Positions 8,085-19,834 of a stretch of DNA of 64,000 nucleotides are shown piece by piece (position 1 is the first letter of the stretch; each line of letters starts with the position of its first letter). Location: contig NZ_SDHX01000001.1 in the NCBI RefSeq assembly GCF_004118375.1, positions 2,979,693 through 3,043,692 on the forward strand, read 5' to 3'. Under the pieces are notes generated by a model, which was not told where the DNA came from, made no database searches, and saw nothing but the letters and a program-made list of their open reading frames with translations. A program made the position numbers and the translations under genes. The stretch comes from Oleiharenicola lentus (GTDB lineage: Bacteria > Verrucomicrobiota > Verrucomicrobiia > Opitutales > Opitutaceae).

Positions 8085-9530
8085 TCAGGGCATGATGGCG
8101 AGGAACCGCTCGACCGCCCCGTTGACGGGATAAGTGAAGGCAACCGGCTGTGCGTCCACCCAGCCGCGCACCACGCAGCGCGCCGTGGTGCCCAGGGGCA
8201 GCCCCGGCGGACGAATTTCGAAACGGCACTCCTCCACGCGCACCAGCACGCTCTGGTTGCCGGCGGCCTTGAACAGCCGTTCCGTCGCGGCATCCATGGT
8301 CGCCCCCGAGCGCACCAGGGCCGCGGCGTTGAACTGAAGGTCCGCCGGCACCCCGGGCAGGGTCGCGAGCTCGCCGGTGGAGATCAGCACGCCGCTTTCA
8401 TCCATGCGGAGCACCAGACGACCCAGCGCGCGCCCGCCCAGCCGCGGCGCCACGCGCGGCGCCAATTCGAACAGTTTGGCCACGCGCAGATCCGCGACCT
8501 TCAGCTCGAGCGTGAGCGCGGTTTCACCGAGCTGGTAGCCAAAGGGCTGCGTCTCCACCCGGCCGCCCAAGGCTGACGCCACGGCCCGACTGACGTTGAT
8601 TTGTTTTCCGTTCCAGAGTCCGAAGTCCAGGTCCAGATCGTCAAAGGGCAATCGCCCCGCCCGCAGCTGCCGCACCTGCAGCCGGCCCGCGGATGTCCGC
8701 AGCTTCCAGAGGTCGGAGAACTCCAGGTCCGCCTCCGCCCCGGTGAGGGTGATGTCCCTCGTCCCGGCCTTGAAGTCCGCCTCCCGCAGGCTGACCCGGG
8801 CGGTGGCGGCGAAACGCTTGGCGGTCACCTTCCCCTCGGCCACGCCGGTCAGCCGGCCGGCCAAGGTCCACGGACCTCCCGGCAGCAGCACGAGGCGCTG
8901 GATCTGCGGCGACCAGGACGCCAGATCGAGCTCCGCGCTATGCACCTGGAAGTCCAGCTCCTGCCCCGCGCGGAGCAGGGTGCCGCTGCCCGCCAGGCGG
9001 AAGCCCTCGGCCTCGGCGACGAGGCTGCCGATCCAAGAAGTGCCGCTCCGGGGCTGGCTCTCGAGCTTGACGGCCACGGGTCGGTCGGGCGTGAGCGCCA
9101 TCCGCACCACCAGTTCGCCCTCCAGCGCAAGCGAGCGGAAGGGCGGCGGCACCGGTTCATCCCCCAACCCGCCGTCCTCATAGGTGTCCCAAACAACCGC
9201 CTGCACGTCGGAATTGTCGAGCGCCACCGGCACGCGGGCGCCTTCCACCTGCACGTCGCCGAGCGAGGCCTGCCACCATTTCTCCCGCACCAGGATCACC
9301 CGTCGGGCGGATACCGGCTGGGAACGGAAGGTGCAGGCCAGGTCCGCCACCTCCAACCGCCACGGGGTGCCACGCACTTCGCCATGCCGGATCTCGGTGG
9401 CCCCGGCCATGCGCAGGACCGAACGCACCACATAGCCCCCGAGCCAGAGCCGCGCCGCCAGCAAGGTCGCGCCCAAGGCCACCCCCGCCGCGACGATCCA
9501 GAACCAGCGGTGGCGGAGGAGCGAATTCAT
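8085..9530 (-). CDS. AsmA/YdbH-like membrane-anchored periplasmic protein
   Basis: 481 residues. A single N-terminal anchor (HRWFWIVAAGVALGATLLAA, about 7-28) precedes a long beta-strand-rich periplasmic part. Repeated strand pairs such as 'LEVADLACTF', 'SLALEGELVVRM' and 'LTLELKVADLRVAKLFEL' suggest the long beta-groove architecture of AsmA, YdbH and TamB proteins that move phospholipids between membranes. The assignment rests on this pattern, not on a sharp motif. The ATG at 9530 was chosen because the membrane anchor follows directly. It is divergent from the TMEM175-like gene, with 95 bp between. Confidence 0.6.
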   Translation of the reverse strand: MNSLLRHRWFWIVAAGVALGATLLAARLWLGGYVVRSVLRMAGATEIRHGEVRGTPWRLEVADLACTFRSQPVSARRVILVREKWWQASLGDVQVEGARVPVALDNSDVQAVVWDTYEDGGLGDEPVPPPFRSLALEGELVVRMALTPDRPVAVKLESQPRSGTSWIGSLVAEAEGFRLAGSGTLLRAGQELDFQVHSAELDLASWSPQIQRLVLLPGGPWTLAGRLTGVAEGKVTAKRFAATARVSLREADFKAGTRDITLTGAEADLEFSDLWKLRTSAGRLQVRQLRAGRLPFDDLDLDFGLWNGKQINVSRAVASALGGRVETQPFGYQLGETALTLELKVADLRVAKLFELAPRVAPRLGGRALGRLVLRMDESGVLISTGELATLPGVPADLQFNAAALVRSGATMDAATERLFKAAGNQSVLVRVEECRFEIRPPGLPLGTTARCVVRGWVDAQPVAFTYPVNGAVERFLAIMP

Positions 9531-9625
9531 GAAGGGGTTGGTCGCGACGCTGATGCCTGGCGGTCCGGGCGACAATCGCGGAAAAACGCTGGCCGTGGAC
9601 CGACCGGCCCGCTTAGCTGCGCGGC

Positions 9626-10352
9626 ATGGCAAGAAACCGCCCGCAGCCAACCTGGCGCGACCGCCTGCCCGGGCGCCGGCCGGAGGATCATTTCCAATGG
9701 CGGGGCAAGGAAGTCTCCCGGCTGGAGAATCTCGCGGACGCCGTGTTCGGCTTCTCCCTCACGCTGCTGGTCGTGTCCACCGAAGTGCCGCGGGATTTCG
9801 CCGGCCTCCAGCAGGTGCTGCGCGGCTTCCCGGCCTTTGCGGCGTGCTTCGCGATCCTGCTGCTGTTCTGGAACGAGCACTACAAGTTTTTCCGGCGCTA
9901 CGGCCTCGAGGATTTCTACACGCGCACCCTCAACTACTTCATCCTGCTGCTGGTGCTGTTCTCGGTCTATCCCCTGAAGTTCCTCTTCGGGGCCTGGCTG
10001 GGCGGCGGCACGCGCATGAACGGGCCCGAAGAACTCTGGTTCATCTACCGGATCTACGGCCTCGGCTTCGCCAGCATCTGGACGCTCTACGCGCTGCTCC
10101 AGGGCCACGCGCTGCGCCGGCGCGAACAACTGCGCCTGAACGAACTCGAGCTGATCTACACCCGCCTGCAACTGACGGAGTTCCGCCTCCAGGTGGCGGT
10201 GTGTTTCCTTTCCGTCGGCCTGACCTATGTGACCACCAAGCCCTGGCTGCCGGGCGTGTGCTACGCGCTGATCGGTCCGCTCGCGGCCTGGAACGGCATG
10301 CGGCACGGCCGGCAGGTGCAGGCCGTGCTCGATCGTCGCAACCAGCCGTCGC

Positions 10353-10360
<8 letters not shown>
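9626..10360 (+). CDS. TMEM175-like (DUF1211) membrane protein, putative potassium channel
   Basis: 244 residues. The family signature sits in the first helix: [20 protein letters not shown] (residues 32-51), comparable to the R-x-x-x-F-S-D-x-V/F-A-I-A-x-T-L-L motif of bacterial TMEM175 channels, here with Leu-Ala replacing Phe-Ser. Further membrane helices lie at about 70-85, 105-125, 145-160, 190-210 and 210-225. Bacterial TMEM175 proteins are tetrameric K+-permeable channels. The N-terminus is strongly basic. The last 8 bp overlap tail to tail with glgP. Confidence 0.75.
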
Positions 10361-12854
<2,494 letters not shown>

Positions 12855-12973
12855 AGGCAGGAGGAGTATCACAAGCCGTGCCAACCGCGCACGCAAGGCG
12901 GGACTGCCCCGTCAGCCAACCTTTGCGGAAAAATGCGCAGGATATAAGAAATCTCGCATCCCCGGGGTGGGAT

Positions 12974-14782
12974 TCAGCGCTGAAACCGGCGCGCAAGCTC
13001 GCCGCGACTCAGCTCAAAGTGCGTGGGCCGGCCGGTGGGGCTGCTGTGGGGCTGCGAGCAGGCAAACAACTGGGCCACCAACGCCATCGCCTCACCCTCG
13101 CCCAGGGTCACGGGCAGGCGCACGGCCTTCTGCGCCGCCAGCCGGGCAAGTTCCTCGCGGGCGAGGTCGGCGCGCCGCTCGTCCAGGCGGCCCTCCCGCA
13201 TCAGCCCGATGATGTCGCGCAGGAATCCCTCGGCATCGGCCGGGTCCAGCCAGACCGGGACCGACTCGATGCGGAAAAAATTCCGGCCGAACTCCACCAC
13301 TTCCAGGCCGTGACGATGCAGAAACGGCAACCGCTCCAAGAGCATCGCGCTCGCAATCGCGTCCAGTTCCACGGGCACGGCAAACAGCAGCCGCTGGCTC
13401 GCCACCTCGCCGATGGCAAACTGGGCCTGCAGCCGCTCGAACCAAACCCGTTCGTGCGCCGAGCGCCGGTCGAGCACCACGAGCCCGCCCGGCGCCTCAA
13501 AAAGCGCGTAGTCACCGTGCGCGGTGTCGAGATAACGCCAGCCCATCAGCACGCCGGGCGAGATTCCCGCCGGACGCAATGCCGTCGGTGCAACCGGACT
13601 CGCCGGCTTGAACGGAGCAACCGACACCCGCGGCGGCGGCACCTGGATTGACGGAGGTGGTGATACCGGCGAGAACGGGCGAAAGGGCTGAGCCATCACC
13701 GGGGACGCGGGCGCCGCAAAGAGGGCTGTCGTCGCCGGCACCACCGGATCACCGGGCATCGCCTCCGCCGTTTCACGCGAACTCGCACCGGCACCGAACT
13801 CCCGCAGCGCTTCCAGCACCGCCCGGATCACAAAGCCCCGCACGGCGCCCTCGCTGCGGAAGCGCACCTCGCGCTTGGCCGGATGGACGTTCACGTCCAC
13901 CGCGGCGGGTTCGAGGTCCAGGAAAAGCACGGCCACGGGATACCGGCCCTTCGCCAGCGAGGTCGCGTAGGACTCGATCACCGCGTAGTTGAGCGTGCGG
14001 CTGTCCACCGGGCGCCGGTTCACGAACATGATCATCTCGTGCCGGGTGGCCCGGCTGACTCCGGGCTTGCCGATGAGTCCGCTGAGCTTCAGCCCGATGT
14101 CACTCGCCGCGACGGGCAGAAGGTCCTGGGCAAGTTGCCGGCCGAAGATCTCCCCCACCCGCTCCTCCAGCGTCGTGCAGACGGGCGACTGGAACAACAC
14201 CCGCCCGTCCTCAATCAGCGTGAACGCCGTCTGCGGACAAGACAGCGCGTAGAGCCGCACGGTCTGGACAATGTGCGCCGACTCCGTCGGGTCGCTTTTG
14301 AGAAACTTGCGGCGTGCTGGCACCGAGTTGAACAGGTGCGACACCGTGATGCGCGTGCCCGGCGCCAGGCCGCATTCGCGCACGTGGACGAGTTTGCCGC
14401 CGTTGATGAGAATCTCCGTGCCCGCCGGATCCTCGGCGCGGCGGGTGCGCAGCTCGAAGCGCGACACGCTGGCGATCGAAGGCACCGCCTCGCCCCGGAA
14501 GCCAAAGGTCTCCAGCCGGTCCAGATCGGCCGTTTCCACGAGCTTGCTCGTGGCATGGCGTTCCAGCGACATCTGGGCGTCGTCGCGGGTCATGCCGCAG
14601 CCGTTGTCCTCGACGCGGATCAGGCTGCGCCCGCCGTGGCTGAACTCGACCTCGATCCGGGTCGCCCCCGCGTCGAGCGAGTTCTCCACCAGTTCCTTCA
14701 CCACGGCGGCCGGACGCTCAATCACCTCGCCGGCGGCGATCTGGTTGGCCACGCGGTCGGTGAGGATGCGGATCGTGGGCAT
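12974..14782 (-). CDS. mutL: DNA mismatch repair protein MutL
   Basis: Links mismatch recognition by MutS to strand removal. 602 residues. GHKL ATPase motifs are intact: E30-N34 region (VKELVENSLDAGAT), DNGCGM at 59-64, GFRGEAV at 94-100 (usually GFRGEAL). The C-terminal dimer domain covers about 410-602. The endonuclease motif of most non-enteric MutLs, DQHA-x-x-E, reads DRRSAHE at 438-444, and the second-block Cys appears as Ala (AAQKAV); the end reads 'PHSSPTGRPTHFEL'. So the intrinsic nicking activity is probably lost or changed. It follows an MFS gene by 42 bp. mutS is not in the window. Confidence 0.93.
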   Translation of the reverse strand: MPTIRILTDRVANQIAAGEVIERPAAVVKELVENSLDAGATRIEVEFSHGGRSLIRVEDNGCGMTRDDAQMSLERHATSKLVETADLDRLETFGFRGEAVPSIASVSRFELRTRRAEDPAGTEILINGGKLVHVRECGLAPGTRITVSHLFNSVPARRKFLKSDPTESAHIVQTVRLYALSCPQTAFTLIEDGRVLFQSPVCTTLEERVGEIFGRQLAQDLLPVAASDIGLKLSGLIGKPGVSRATRHEMIMFVNRRPVDSRTLNYAVIESYATSLAKGRYPVAVLFLDLEPAAVDVNVHPAKREVRFRSEGAVRGFVIRAVLEALREFGAGASSRETAEAMPGDPVVPATTALFAAPASPVMAQPFRPFSPVSPPPSIQVPPPRVSVAPFKPASPVAPTALRPAGISPGVLMGWRYLDTAHGDYALFEAPGGLVVLDRRSAHERVWFERLQAQFAIGEVASQRLLFAVPVELDAIASAMLLERLPFLHRHGLEVVEFGRNFFRIESVPVWLDPADAEGFLRDIIGLMREGRLDERRADLAREELARLAAQKAVRLPVTLGEGEAMALVAQLFACSQPHSSPTGRPTHFELSRGELARRFQR

Positions 14783-14824
14783 GAGAACAGGCGGAAGGTG
14801 CAGAAAATTCCGGCGGGAGCGAGT

Positions 14825-16195
14825 TTATCGTTCGGAGCGCTCGTCGGCGGCCGGCTCGGGCGGACGGACCAGCGACGCCACGATGCGGAACGGCCGGAAC
14901 AGCCAGTCGCCCGCCAAAATCGGATCCACATGGCCGGGCGTTTCTTTCAGCCGGTTGCCGAGCAGCACGAGCAGGCCCGCGCCCACGACGATGAACACGA
15001 AGAAAGCCTGAAAGGCCGTCACATTGACCGAGGGCACCGGCCCACCGCCCTTCAGCACCAAGCCCCACACCATGGGCGCGAGACCGCCGAGGAAGAAGGT
15101 CAGCGCACCATGCAGCGAGACCGGCAGGGCCCGGTCGGCCGCGGGAAGAATCTTGGCCAGGTAGCTGACATTGGCGGAGCCGAACATGCCCAGCGTCGCC
15201 CCCAACAGGAAATACAGCGCAGGCAGCAGAAATGGCAGGGCCGGACGCCAGTGCAGGCCCGCGAGCCAGCCGGCGGCAACCATGCCGCAGAGCACGAACG
15301 CGGCGCGGAAAAAGGGTTTGGCGCCTGTGCGGTCGAGACGAGAACGCATGAACCAGTTGCCCGCGATCACGCCCAGATACTGCACGATGGTGCAGCCCAT
15401 GATCAACGAGGGCGCGATGCCGGCCTCGACCTTGAGAAAGTAGGCCGAGAACGGCACGATGGACGTGGTCACCACGTAGAACAGCACCGCCAGCCAGAGA
15501 TAGGCGCTGAACTCACCGGAGCGAAACATCAGCCGCGGGGTGTCGGCCCAGATTTTACCCAGGCTCATCACGCTGGGCCGCGGGATATCGGGCAGCGAAC
15601 GCAGGCACCGCACCGCGAGCCAGGCTCCTGCGATGCTGAAAGTATACTGCACCGCGTAAGCCGCAGACGGCGGCAGCCAGGTGAAAGTGGCCGCACAAAG
15701 CAGCAGCGTGGCGATGGATGCGGCCCCGCCCATGATCTGATCAGTGGACCAGTATCGTCCGCGCACCGCCTCGGGCACCAGGCCCTGCAGCCAGGTCGTG
15801 ATCGCCGCCGCGCCCACCGACCGGCTGAGCGAGTAGCAAAACATCGCCGCGACCATGGCGGTGACCGACCAGGCGGGCGGGTTTGACACCACCGTCAGCG
15901 CGAGACCCAGCGGAACGAGCAGGAACCAGCTGCGCGCACCCCACCCGGCCATCGTCAACCGTTTGAAGCCCAGCCGCGGCAGCAGCGCCGTCGCCAGCAC
16001 TTGCACCGGCGTCAACAGGAGCGGCCAGCCATAGACCAGACCGGTCTGAAACGAATCGGCCCCGAGGTAGGCCATGAAGAGCACGGTCGGCGTCGCGGTG
16101 GCGACCTGCCAGTTCATCGCGTTGAAAAACGCGAAATACAGGCCCTTCCGGTAAGGACGCAGGGCGGGGTCGCGCTGCGGGAGCAAGGGCAGCAT
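14825..16195 (-). CDS. Major facilitator superfamily (MFS) transporter
   Basis: 456 residues with about 12 hydrophobic helices and a longer central loop near 205-225 ('RSLPDIPRPSVMSLGKIWAD'), as in MFS carriers. The loop between helices 2 and 3 reads LPRLGFKRLTMAGWGARSWF, a loose form of the MFS motif A. The substrate cannot be read from the sequence. It starts 23 bp after argH and ends 42 bp before mutL on the same strand, so argH-MFS-mutL may be one transcript. An ATG directly at MLPLLPQRDPALRPYRKGL gives a normal cytoplasmic N-terminus. Confidence 0.82.
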   Translation of the reverse strand: MLPLLPQRDPALRPYRKGLYFAFFNAMNWQVATATPTVLFMAYLGADSFQTGLVYGWPLLLTPVQVLATALLPRLGFKRLTMAGWGARSWFLLVPLGLALTVVSNPPAWSVTAMVAAMFCYSLSRSVGAAAITTWLQGLVPEAVRGRYWSTDQIMGGAASIATLLLCAATFTWLPPSAAYAVQYTFSIAGAWLAVRCLRSLPDIPRPSVMSLGKIWADTPRLMFRSGEFSAYLWLAVLFYVVTTSIVPFSAYFLKVEAGIAPSLIMGCTIVQYLGVIAGNWFMRSRLDRTGAKPFFRAAFVLCGMVAAGWLAGLHWRPALPFLLPALYFLLGATLGMFGSANVSYLAKILPAADRALPVSLHGALTFFLGGLAPMVWGLVLKGGGPVPSVNVTAFQAFFVFIVVGAGLLVLLGNRLKETPGHVDPILAGDWLFRPFRIVASLVRPPEPAADERSER

Positions 16196-16218
16196 GGCTT
16201 AACCCTGACGGCTGGCGT

Positions 16219-17619
16219 TCAAGCCAGCTGTTTCTGCCAGCGGGCGAACTGGCGGCGAAGTTGTGCCGGGCTTGGCATGCCGGTGCCGGCGCGGCGGGCC
16301 ATGGCCTTGGCCAGATCGAAGGATTCCACCCAGTCCGCCTGATACGCCGGATGAACGGACTGCACGTCGGAGAGAGAGAGTTGGTTGAGGGCCACGCCCT
16401 TCTGCTCGGCGAGTTTGACGACCGCTCCAACCGCATGGTGCGCGGTGCGGAACGGCACGCCCTGGCGCACGAGGTAGTCGGCGAGGTCGGTGGCGAGCAG
16501 CGCCGGATCGGAGACGGCCGCGGCGCAACGCGCGGCCTTTACCTGCATGCCGGCGAAGGTGCCGGCGAGCACGTCAAGGCAGAGCGCCGTCTGGTCGTGA
16601 CTGTCGAAGACCGGCGGCTTGTCCTCCTGCAGGTCGCGGTTGTAGGTCAACGGGAGGCCCTTCGCGAGCGTGAGCAGCGTGTGCAGGTTGCCCTGCAGAC
16701 GGGCGGACTTGCCGCGAATGAGCTCCATCGAATCGGGATTCTTCTTCTGCGGCATCAGGCTCGAGCCCGTGCAAAAGGTGTCGGGCAGATCCACGAAGCC
16801 GAACTCGCTGCTCATCCAGAGAATCAGGTCCTCCGCCATGCGCGAGAGGTGGACGCCGGTCGTGGCGCAGGCGGCGGCGAACTCGATGAACACGTCGCGG
16901 TCGGCGACCGTGTCCATGCTGTTCTGGGTGACGCGGGGCCGGCCCTTGGCATCGACGAAGCCGAGGGTCTTCGCGGTGAACTCGCGGTCGATCGGAAGCG
17001 TCGTGCCGGCGATGGCCCCGGAGCCAAGCGGACACCAGTTCGCGTGGTCGGCCACAACGGCGAAACGTCCGGCGTCGCGCTGGAGCATTTCAAGATACGC
17101 GAATAGATGATGCGCCAGAAACACCGGTTGGGCGCGCTGCAGGTGTGTGTAGCCCGGGATAAGCACGGTCTGGTTTTTCGCCGCGATCGCGAGGATGGCC
17201 CGCTGGGCGTCCGCGATCTTCGCGCTGAGTTCCGCGCAAGCGGCCTTGAACCAGAGCCGCATGTCGGTCGCGACCTGGTCGTTGCGGCTGCGCGCGGTGT
17301 GGAGCTTCGCGGCGGCCGGCACCCGCTGCGTGAGCGCCTGCTCGATGTTCATGTGGACGTCCTCAAGCTCGGTTCGCCACTTGAACTTGCCGGCGTTGAT
17401 TTCGGCGAGGATGGCGTCGAGGCCGCCGTGGATGGCATCACGTTCTTGTTTCGAGATGAGCCCGACGTGCGCGAGCATGGCGGAGTGCGCCTTGCTGCCC
17501 GCGATGTCGAACGGCGCGAGCCGGTGGTCGAAGGAGACGGATTCGCTGAAACGCTGCATGAGCCCGGCGGGACCCGCCGAGAACCGCCCGCCCCACGTGG
17601 CCTGTGCCTGCTTTGCCAT
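16219..17619 (-). CDS. argH: Argininosuccinate lyase
   Basis: Last step of arginine synthesis: argininosuccinate to arginine and fumarate. 466 residues, the normal length. The start [17 protein letters not shown] matches the family N-terminus ('WGGRF'). The substrate blocks [13 protein letters not shown] and '[17 protein letters not shown]' are present, and the signature loop [20 protein letters not shown] carries the catalytic Ser. Not linked to other arg genes here. The gene is divergent from a small exported protein, with 100 bp between the start codons where both promoters must lie. Confidence 0.96.
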   Translation of the reverse strand: MAKQAQATWGGRFSAGPAGLMQRFSESVSFDHRLAPFDIAGSKAHSAMLAHVGLISKQERDAIHGGLDAILAEINAGKFKWRTELEDVHMNIEQALTQRVPAAAKLHTARSRNDQVATDMRLWFKAACAELSAKIADAQRAILAIAAKNQTVLIPGYTHLQRAQPVFLAHHLFAYLEMLQRDAGRFAVVADHANWCPLGSGAIAGTTLPIDREFTAKTLGFVDAKGRPRVTQNSMDTVADRDVFIEFAAACATTGVHLSRMAEDLILWMSSEFGFVDLPDTFCTGSSLMPQKKNPDSMELIRGKSARLQGNLHTLLTLAKGLPLTYNRDLQEDKPPVFDSHDQTALCLDVLAGTFAGMQVKAARCAAAVSDPALLATDLADYLVRQGVPFRTAHHAVGAVVKLAEQKGVALNQLSLSDVQSVHPAYQADWVESFDLAKAMARRAGTGMPSPAQLRRQFARWQKQLA

Positions 17620-17719
17620 AGAGGGCCAAGCAACGGCCCGCCGCCGCCCTTGGCAACGCGGAAATGGGCGGGCTTTTCCCGTTTGCCTGCAACCTTCACC
17701 GACACATGGTGACTCAGCC

Positions 17720-18184
17720 ATGATGCGTCGCCCCACCCTGTGCCTGTTGTTGCTGCTGACCGCTGTGTGCGGTGCCTTGTGCGCCGATTCCTCGCAGCCG
17801 CTGGGCGATTGGGATTCCGTGACCGTTGCGCCGGTCAAGACCTCCATTTACGTCGGCAGCGTCACCCTTGTCACCGGGGTCTTTCGCCGGGATGGAGATG
17901 TCTTCAACACGACCTACGAGGCCAAGGTGTGGCCATGGTTCTTCTGGAGCGAGAGCGGCCGCATCAGCATATCCCTGCCGCCGGCCGATCTGCTGCGGCT
18001 GAGCCGGGGTGAGCGCGTCGAGTTCAAGGGCGAAGCCACCAACCACAAGAACAAGCCCCGCCACGTTACCGGCCACGCCGACCGCCTGGACGCCGCCAAC
18101 GGCAAGATCAAGGTGCGTATCGGCGTGGACGACACCGAGATTATCTTTAACGGCACCTATCGCTTCAACAACGCGGTGAAGTAA
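17720..18184 (+). CDS. Small secreted protein of unknown function, 154 aa
   Basis: A clear signal peptide ([22 protein letters not shown]) precedes a mature part of about 130 residues. The mature part is beta-rich: '[24 protein letters not shown]', then a hydrophobic Trp-rich patch '[15 protein letters not shown]', and it ends [12 protein letters not shown]. Cys residues occur only in the signal peptide region. I recognise no family. The start could be either of two adjacent ATGs (17720 or 17723). The three 74-bp-spaced palindromes begin 35 bp after the stop. Confidence 0.7.
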   Translation: MMRRPTLCLLLLLTAVCGALCADSSQPLGDWDSVTVAPVKTSIYVGSVTLVTGVFRRDGDVFNTTYEAKVWPWFFWSESGRISISLPPADLLRLSRGERVEFKGEATNHKNKPRHVTGHADRLDAANGKIKVRIGVDDTEIIFNGTYRFNNAVK

Positions 18185-18218
18185 ACCCCGAATCGGGACC
18201 GTGCCTCCCCCGGAAGCC

Positions 18219-18392
18219 GAATGTTCGTAATACGAACATTCAGCTTTCATGGGCTGCTGCTCTCACTCGGGCCAAACTTTTGCCGCCTGTCCCAATGTTC
18301 GTATTACGAACATTGTGGGCAAGGGCGAAACGGGGCGCGCAGTGCCACGCCGGAGAAGGTCAGGGCGAAAGTTCGTAATACGAACTTTCGCC
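18219..18392. repeat. Three identical-core palindromes spaced exactly 74 bp apart
   Basis: The core GTTCGTAATACGAAC occurs three times, centred at 18230, 18304 and 18378, so both gaps are 74 bp. The middle copy is in the opposite orientation (central base T). The perfect inverted repeats extend to 18219-18241 (11-bp arms), 18293-18315 (11-bp arms) and 18364-18392 (14-bp arms); the flanks of each are different but still self-complementary (GAAT/ATTC, CAAT/ATTG, GGCGAAA/TTTCGCC). The DNA between them is not repeated. The element lies between two convergent 3' ends, so it is not an ordinary promoter operator; no T-run follows the hairpins. Confidence 0.95.
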
Positions 18393-18410
18393 GGGGAACG
18401 CCCAGGCTGC

Positions 18411-18824
18411 TCAGTCCGTCCAGTGCAGGGTCAGCGGACTTTCGATGCCGGGGTGCAGGCTGTGGTGCACGGGGCAGTTGCGGGCGGCGTGCTCGAGGAT
18501 GCCTTCGGGATCCTTGGACTTCGGAAAGGGCAGCCAGATCTGCACGGCCAGCCGCACGATGCGGCGCGGCTTGTCGGACGACATTTCTTTGGTCACCTCC
18601 CAGCGCACACCGGGGATATCGCAGTTGAGCTTCAGCTTCGCCGCGATGGCCATCGTCGTGACCATGCAAGAAGCGAGCGAGGCCGCGGTGAGATCAGTCG
18701 GTGAAAACGCCGCGCCGCGTCCGTGATTGTCCGCGGGGGCGTCGGTTTCAATAACCCGCCCCGAGGGGCCATGGGTGAGCTGGCAGTTGAGCCCGCCCGT
18801 GTAGATGCCGGTGCTTTTGACCAT
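18411..18824 (-). CDS. OsmC/Ohr family peroxidase-like protein
   Basis: 137 residues. OsmC proteins reduce organic hydroperoxides with two Cys. Both are present: C53 in SPTDLTAASLASCMVTTM, and C117 in ARNCPVHHSLHPGI. N-terminal strands 'GIYTGGLNCQLTHGPSGRVIETDAP' fit the OsmC fold, cytoplasmic. The sequence is closer to the general OsmC branch than to Ohr. The stop lies 18 bp from the last of the three palindromes at 18.2-18.4 kb. No regulator (OhrR type) is next to it. Confidence 0.9.
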   Translation of the reverse strand: MVKSTGIYTGGLNCQLTHGPSGRVIETDAPADNHGRGAAFSPTDLTAASLASCMVTTMAIAAKLKLNCDIPGVRWEVTKEMSSDKPRRIVRLAVQIWLPFPKSKDPEGILEHAARNCPVHHSLHPGIESPLTLHWTD

Positions 18825-18836
18825 GCCGGGAGGGAA

Positions 18837-18866
18837 CCACGAAACACCCGAAAGACACGAAAAAAT
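18837..18866. repeat. 9-nt-period tract, CACGAAA type
   Basis: Units CCACGAAA, CACCCGAAA and GACACGAAA follow each other with a 9-nt step, then a run of A. It lies between OsmC and the LmbE-like gene. No facing inverted copy is seen nearby. Confidence 0.75.
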
Positions 18867-18897
18867 AAACGCCCGGTCTTGCTGGAGGCGGGATACC

Positions 18898-19749
18898 TCA
18901 GGCGAACCGCTGCAGCCGGGCCTGTACGTCGGAGCGAAGGCGATCGAGATGCGCGAGGGTGAATTGCTCGACGGACAGCTTGTTGTCCTTGATCAACGGC
19001 GTGAGATCCATCGCCCAGGTCACGGCGTTCGCCGCGTCGGTCGCGTGCGAGGTGTGGAAGGTGGCGTTGGCCAGGCGACGCCCGGCGATGGCGAGGTCGT
19101 AGCGTTTGCCACCGGCGATCTGGGACTGGAAGGCGCCGATGAGCTTGGCGGCCAGCGCGGGACGGGCGGAATCGTTGAGCAGGACCTTGTCGGTGTCCAC
19201 CAGCCAGTCGAGGTTGCGCCAGACTTCGCAGCCCAGCACACGCTTGGGCCGCTTGGATTTCGGCAGGGAGCGCAGGGCGGCCAGACAGCGGAGAAACACC
19301 GCAACATGGGTGTCGTGCTTGTCGGCCGGGTTGTGGAGATAAACTGCTTCCAGCTGACCGCAGGCGCGCAGGATGGCCGTGAGATCCGCCGTCACGCGGG
19401 ATTCCTTGGCGTCCTTCACCACGGCGCTGGGATGCGCGAGTTGGATGACGGCGGCGTATTTGCCGAGTTTTGCCGCGCGGCGCTGCTCGGCCCGGCGCTC
19501 GGCCTTCATCTCCTCGTCGGTGAACTTGGCAAACTTCCCGGTGCGCGGACTGCCCGCGCCGTCGGTGACCACCACGCCGGTGAAACCGGCCGATTGTTTT
19601 CCATAACAGGCCGCGATGGCCTGGTGGGCCATGATCTCGATGTCGTCCTGGTGCGCCGCGAGACAGAGGTGCGTGGTGCGGGCCAGCGCCTTGGCGACGG
19701 AGCGACCGTCAGGCACATGGATGTCAGCGGCGGGCTGGGAGAAATTCAC
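18898..19749 (-). CDS. PIG-L/LmbE family deacetylase-like protein
   Basis: 283 residues. The metal-binding hallmark is AAHQDDIEIMAH at 31-42 (H33, D35, D36), a common variant of A-H-P-D-D-E. The third ligand block is HNPADKHDTHVAVF. 'FTGVVVTDGAGSPRTGKFA' fits the family's second strand region. Family enzymes are Zn-dependent N-deacetylases acting on GlcNAc-linked or mycothiol-type substrates; the substrate here is unknown. Cytoplasmic, no signal peptide. It stands alone, between two 9-nt-period repeat tracts. Confidence 0.85.
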   Translation of the reverse strand: MNFSQPAADIHVPDGRSVAKALARTTHLCLAAHQDDIEIMAHQAIAACYGKQSAGFTGVVVTDGAGSPRTGKFAKFTDEEMKAERRAEQRRAAKLGKYAAVIQLAHPSAVVKDAKESRVTADLTAILRACGQLEAVYLHNPADKHDTHVAVFLRCLAALRSLPKSKRPKRVLGCEVWRNLDWLVDTDKVLLNDSARPALAAKLIGAFQSQIAGGKRYDLAIAGRRLANATFHTSHATDAANAVTWAMDLTPLIKDNKLSVEQFTLAHLDRLRSDVQARLQRFA

Positions 19750-19762
19750 GCGGATGGTTTAG

Positions 19763-19804
19763 CCACAAAAAGGCGCAAAAGGACACCAAAAGAACACCCG
19801 AAGC
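19763..19804. repeat. 9-nt-period tract, CACAAAA type
   Basis: Units CCACAAAAA, GGCGCAAAA and GGACACCAAA in a row, then AGAACACC. It is a looser relative of the CACGAAA tracts, in the gap between the LmbE-like gene and ymdB. Confidence 0.55.
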
Positions 19805-19834
19805 GTTAGGCCCGCCCGGCAGCCCACGGAGCGC

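Noticed and set aside
13883-15886. Long open frame of 667 codons opposite mutL and the MFS gene
   Set aside because: It is rich in Arg, His, Gly and Ala as expected of the antisense of G/C-rich coding DNA, crosses two well-supported genes and has no recognisable domain.
17706-17723. Five-codon frame ATG...TGA just before the secreted protein start
   Set aside because: It overlaps the real ATG; too short to support and likely chance.
18219-18392. A short CRISPR-like array (three repeats at equal spacing)
   Set aside because: The repeats are palindromes, one in reverse orientation, and no cas genes lie nearby. A CRISPR repeat keeps one orientation and is usually 24 nt or longer.
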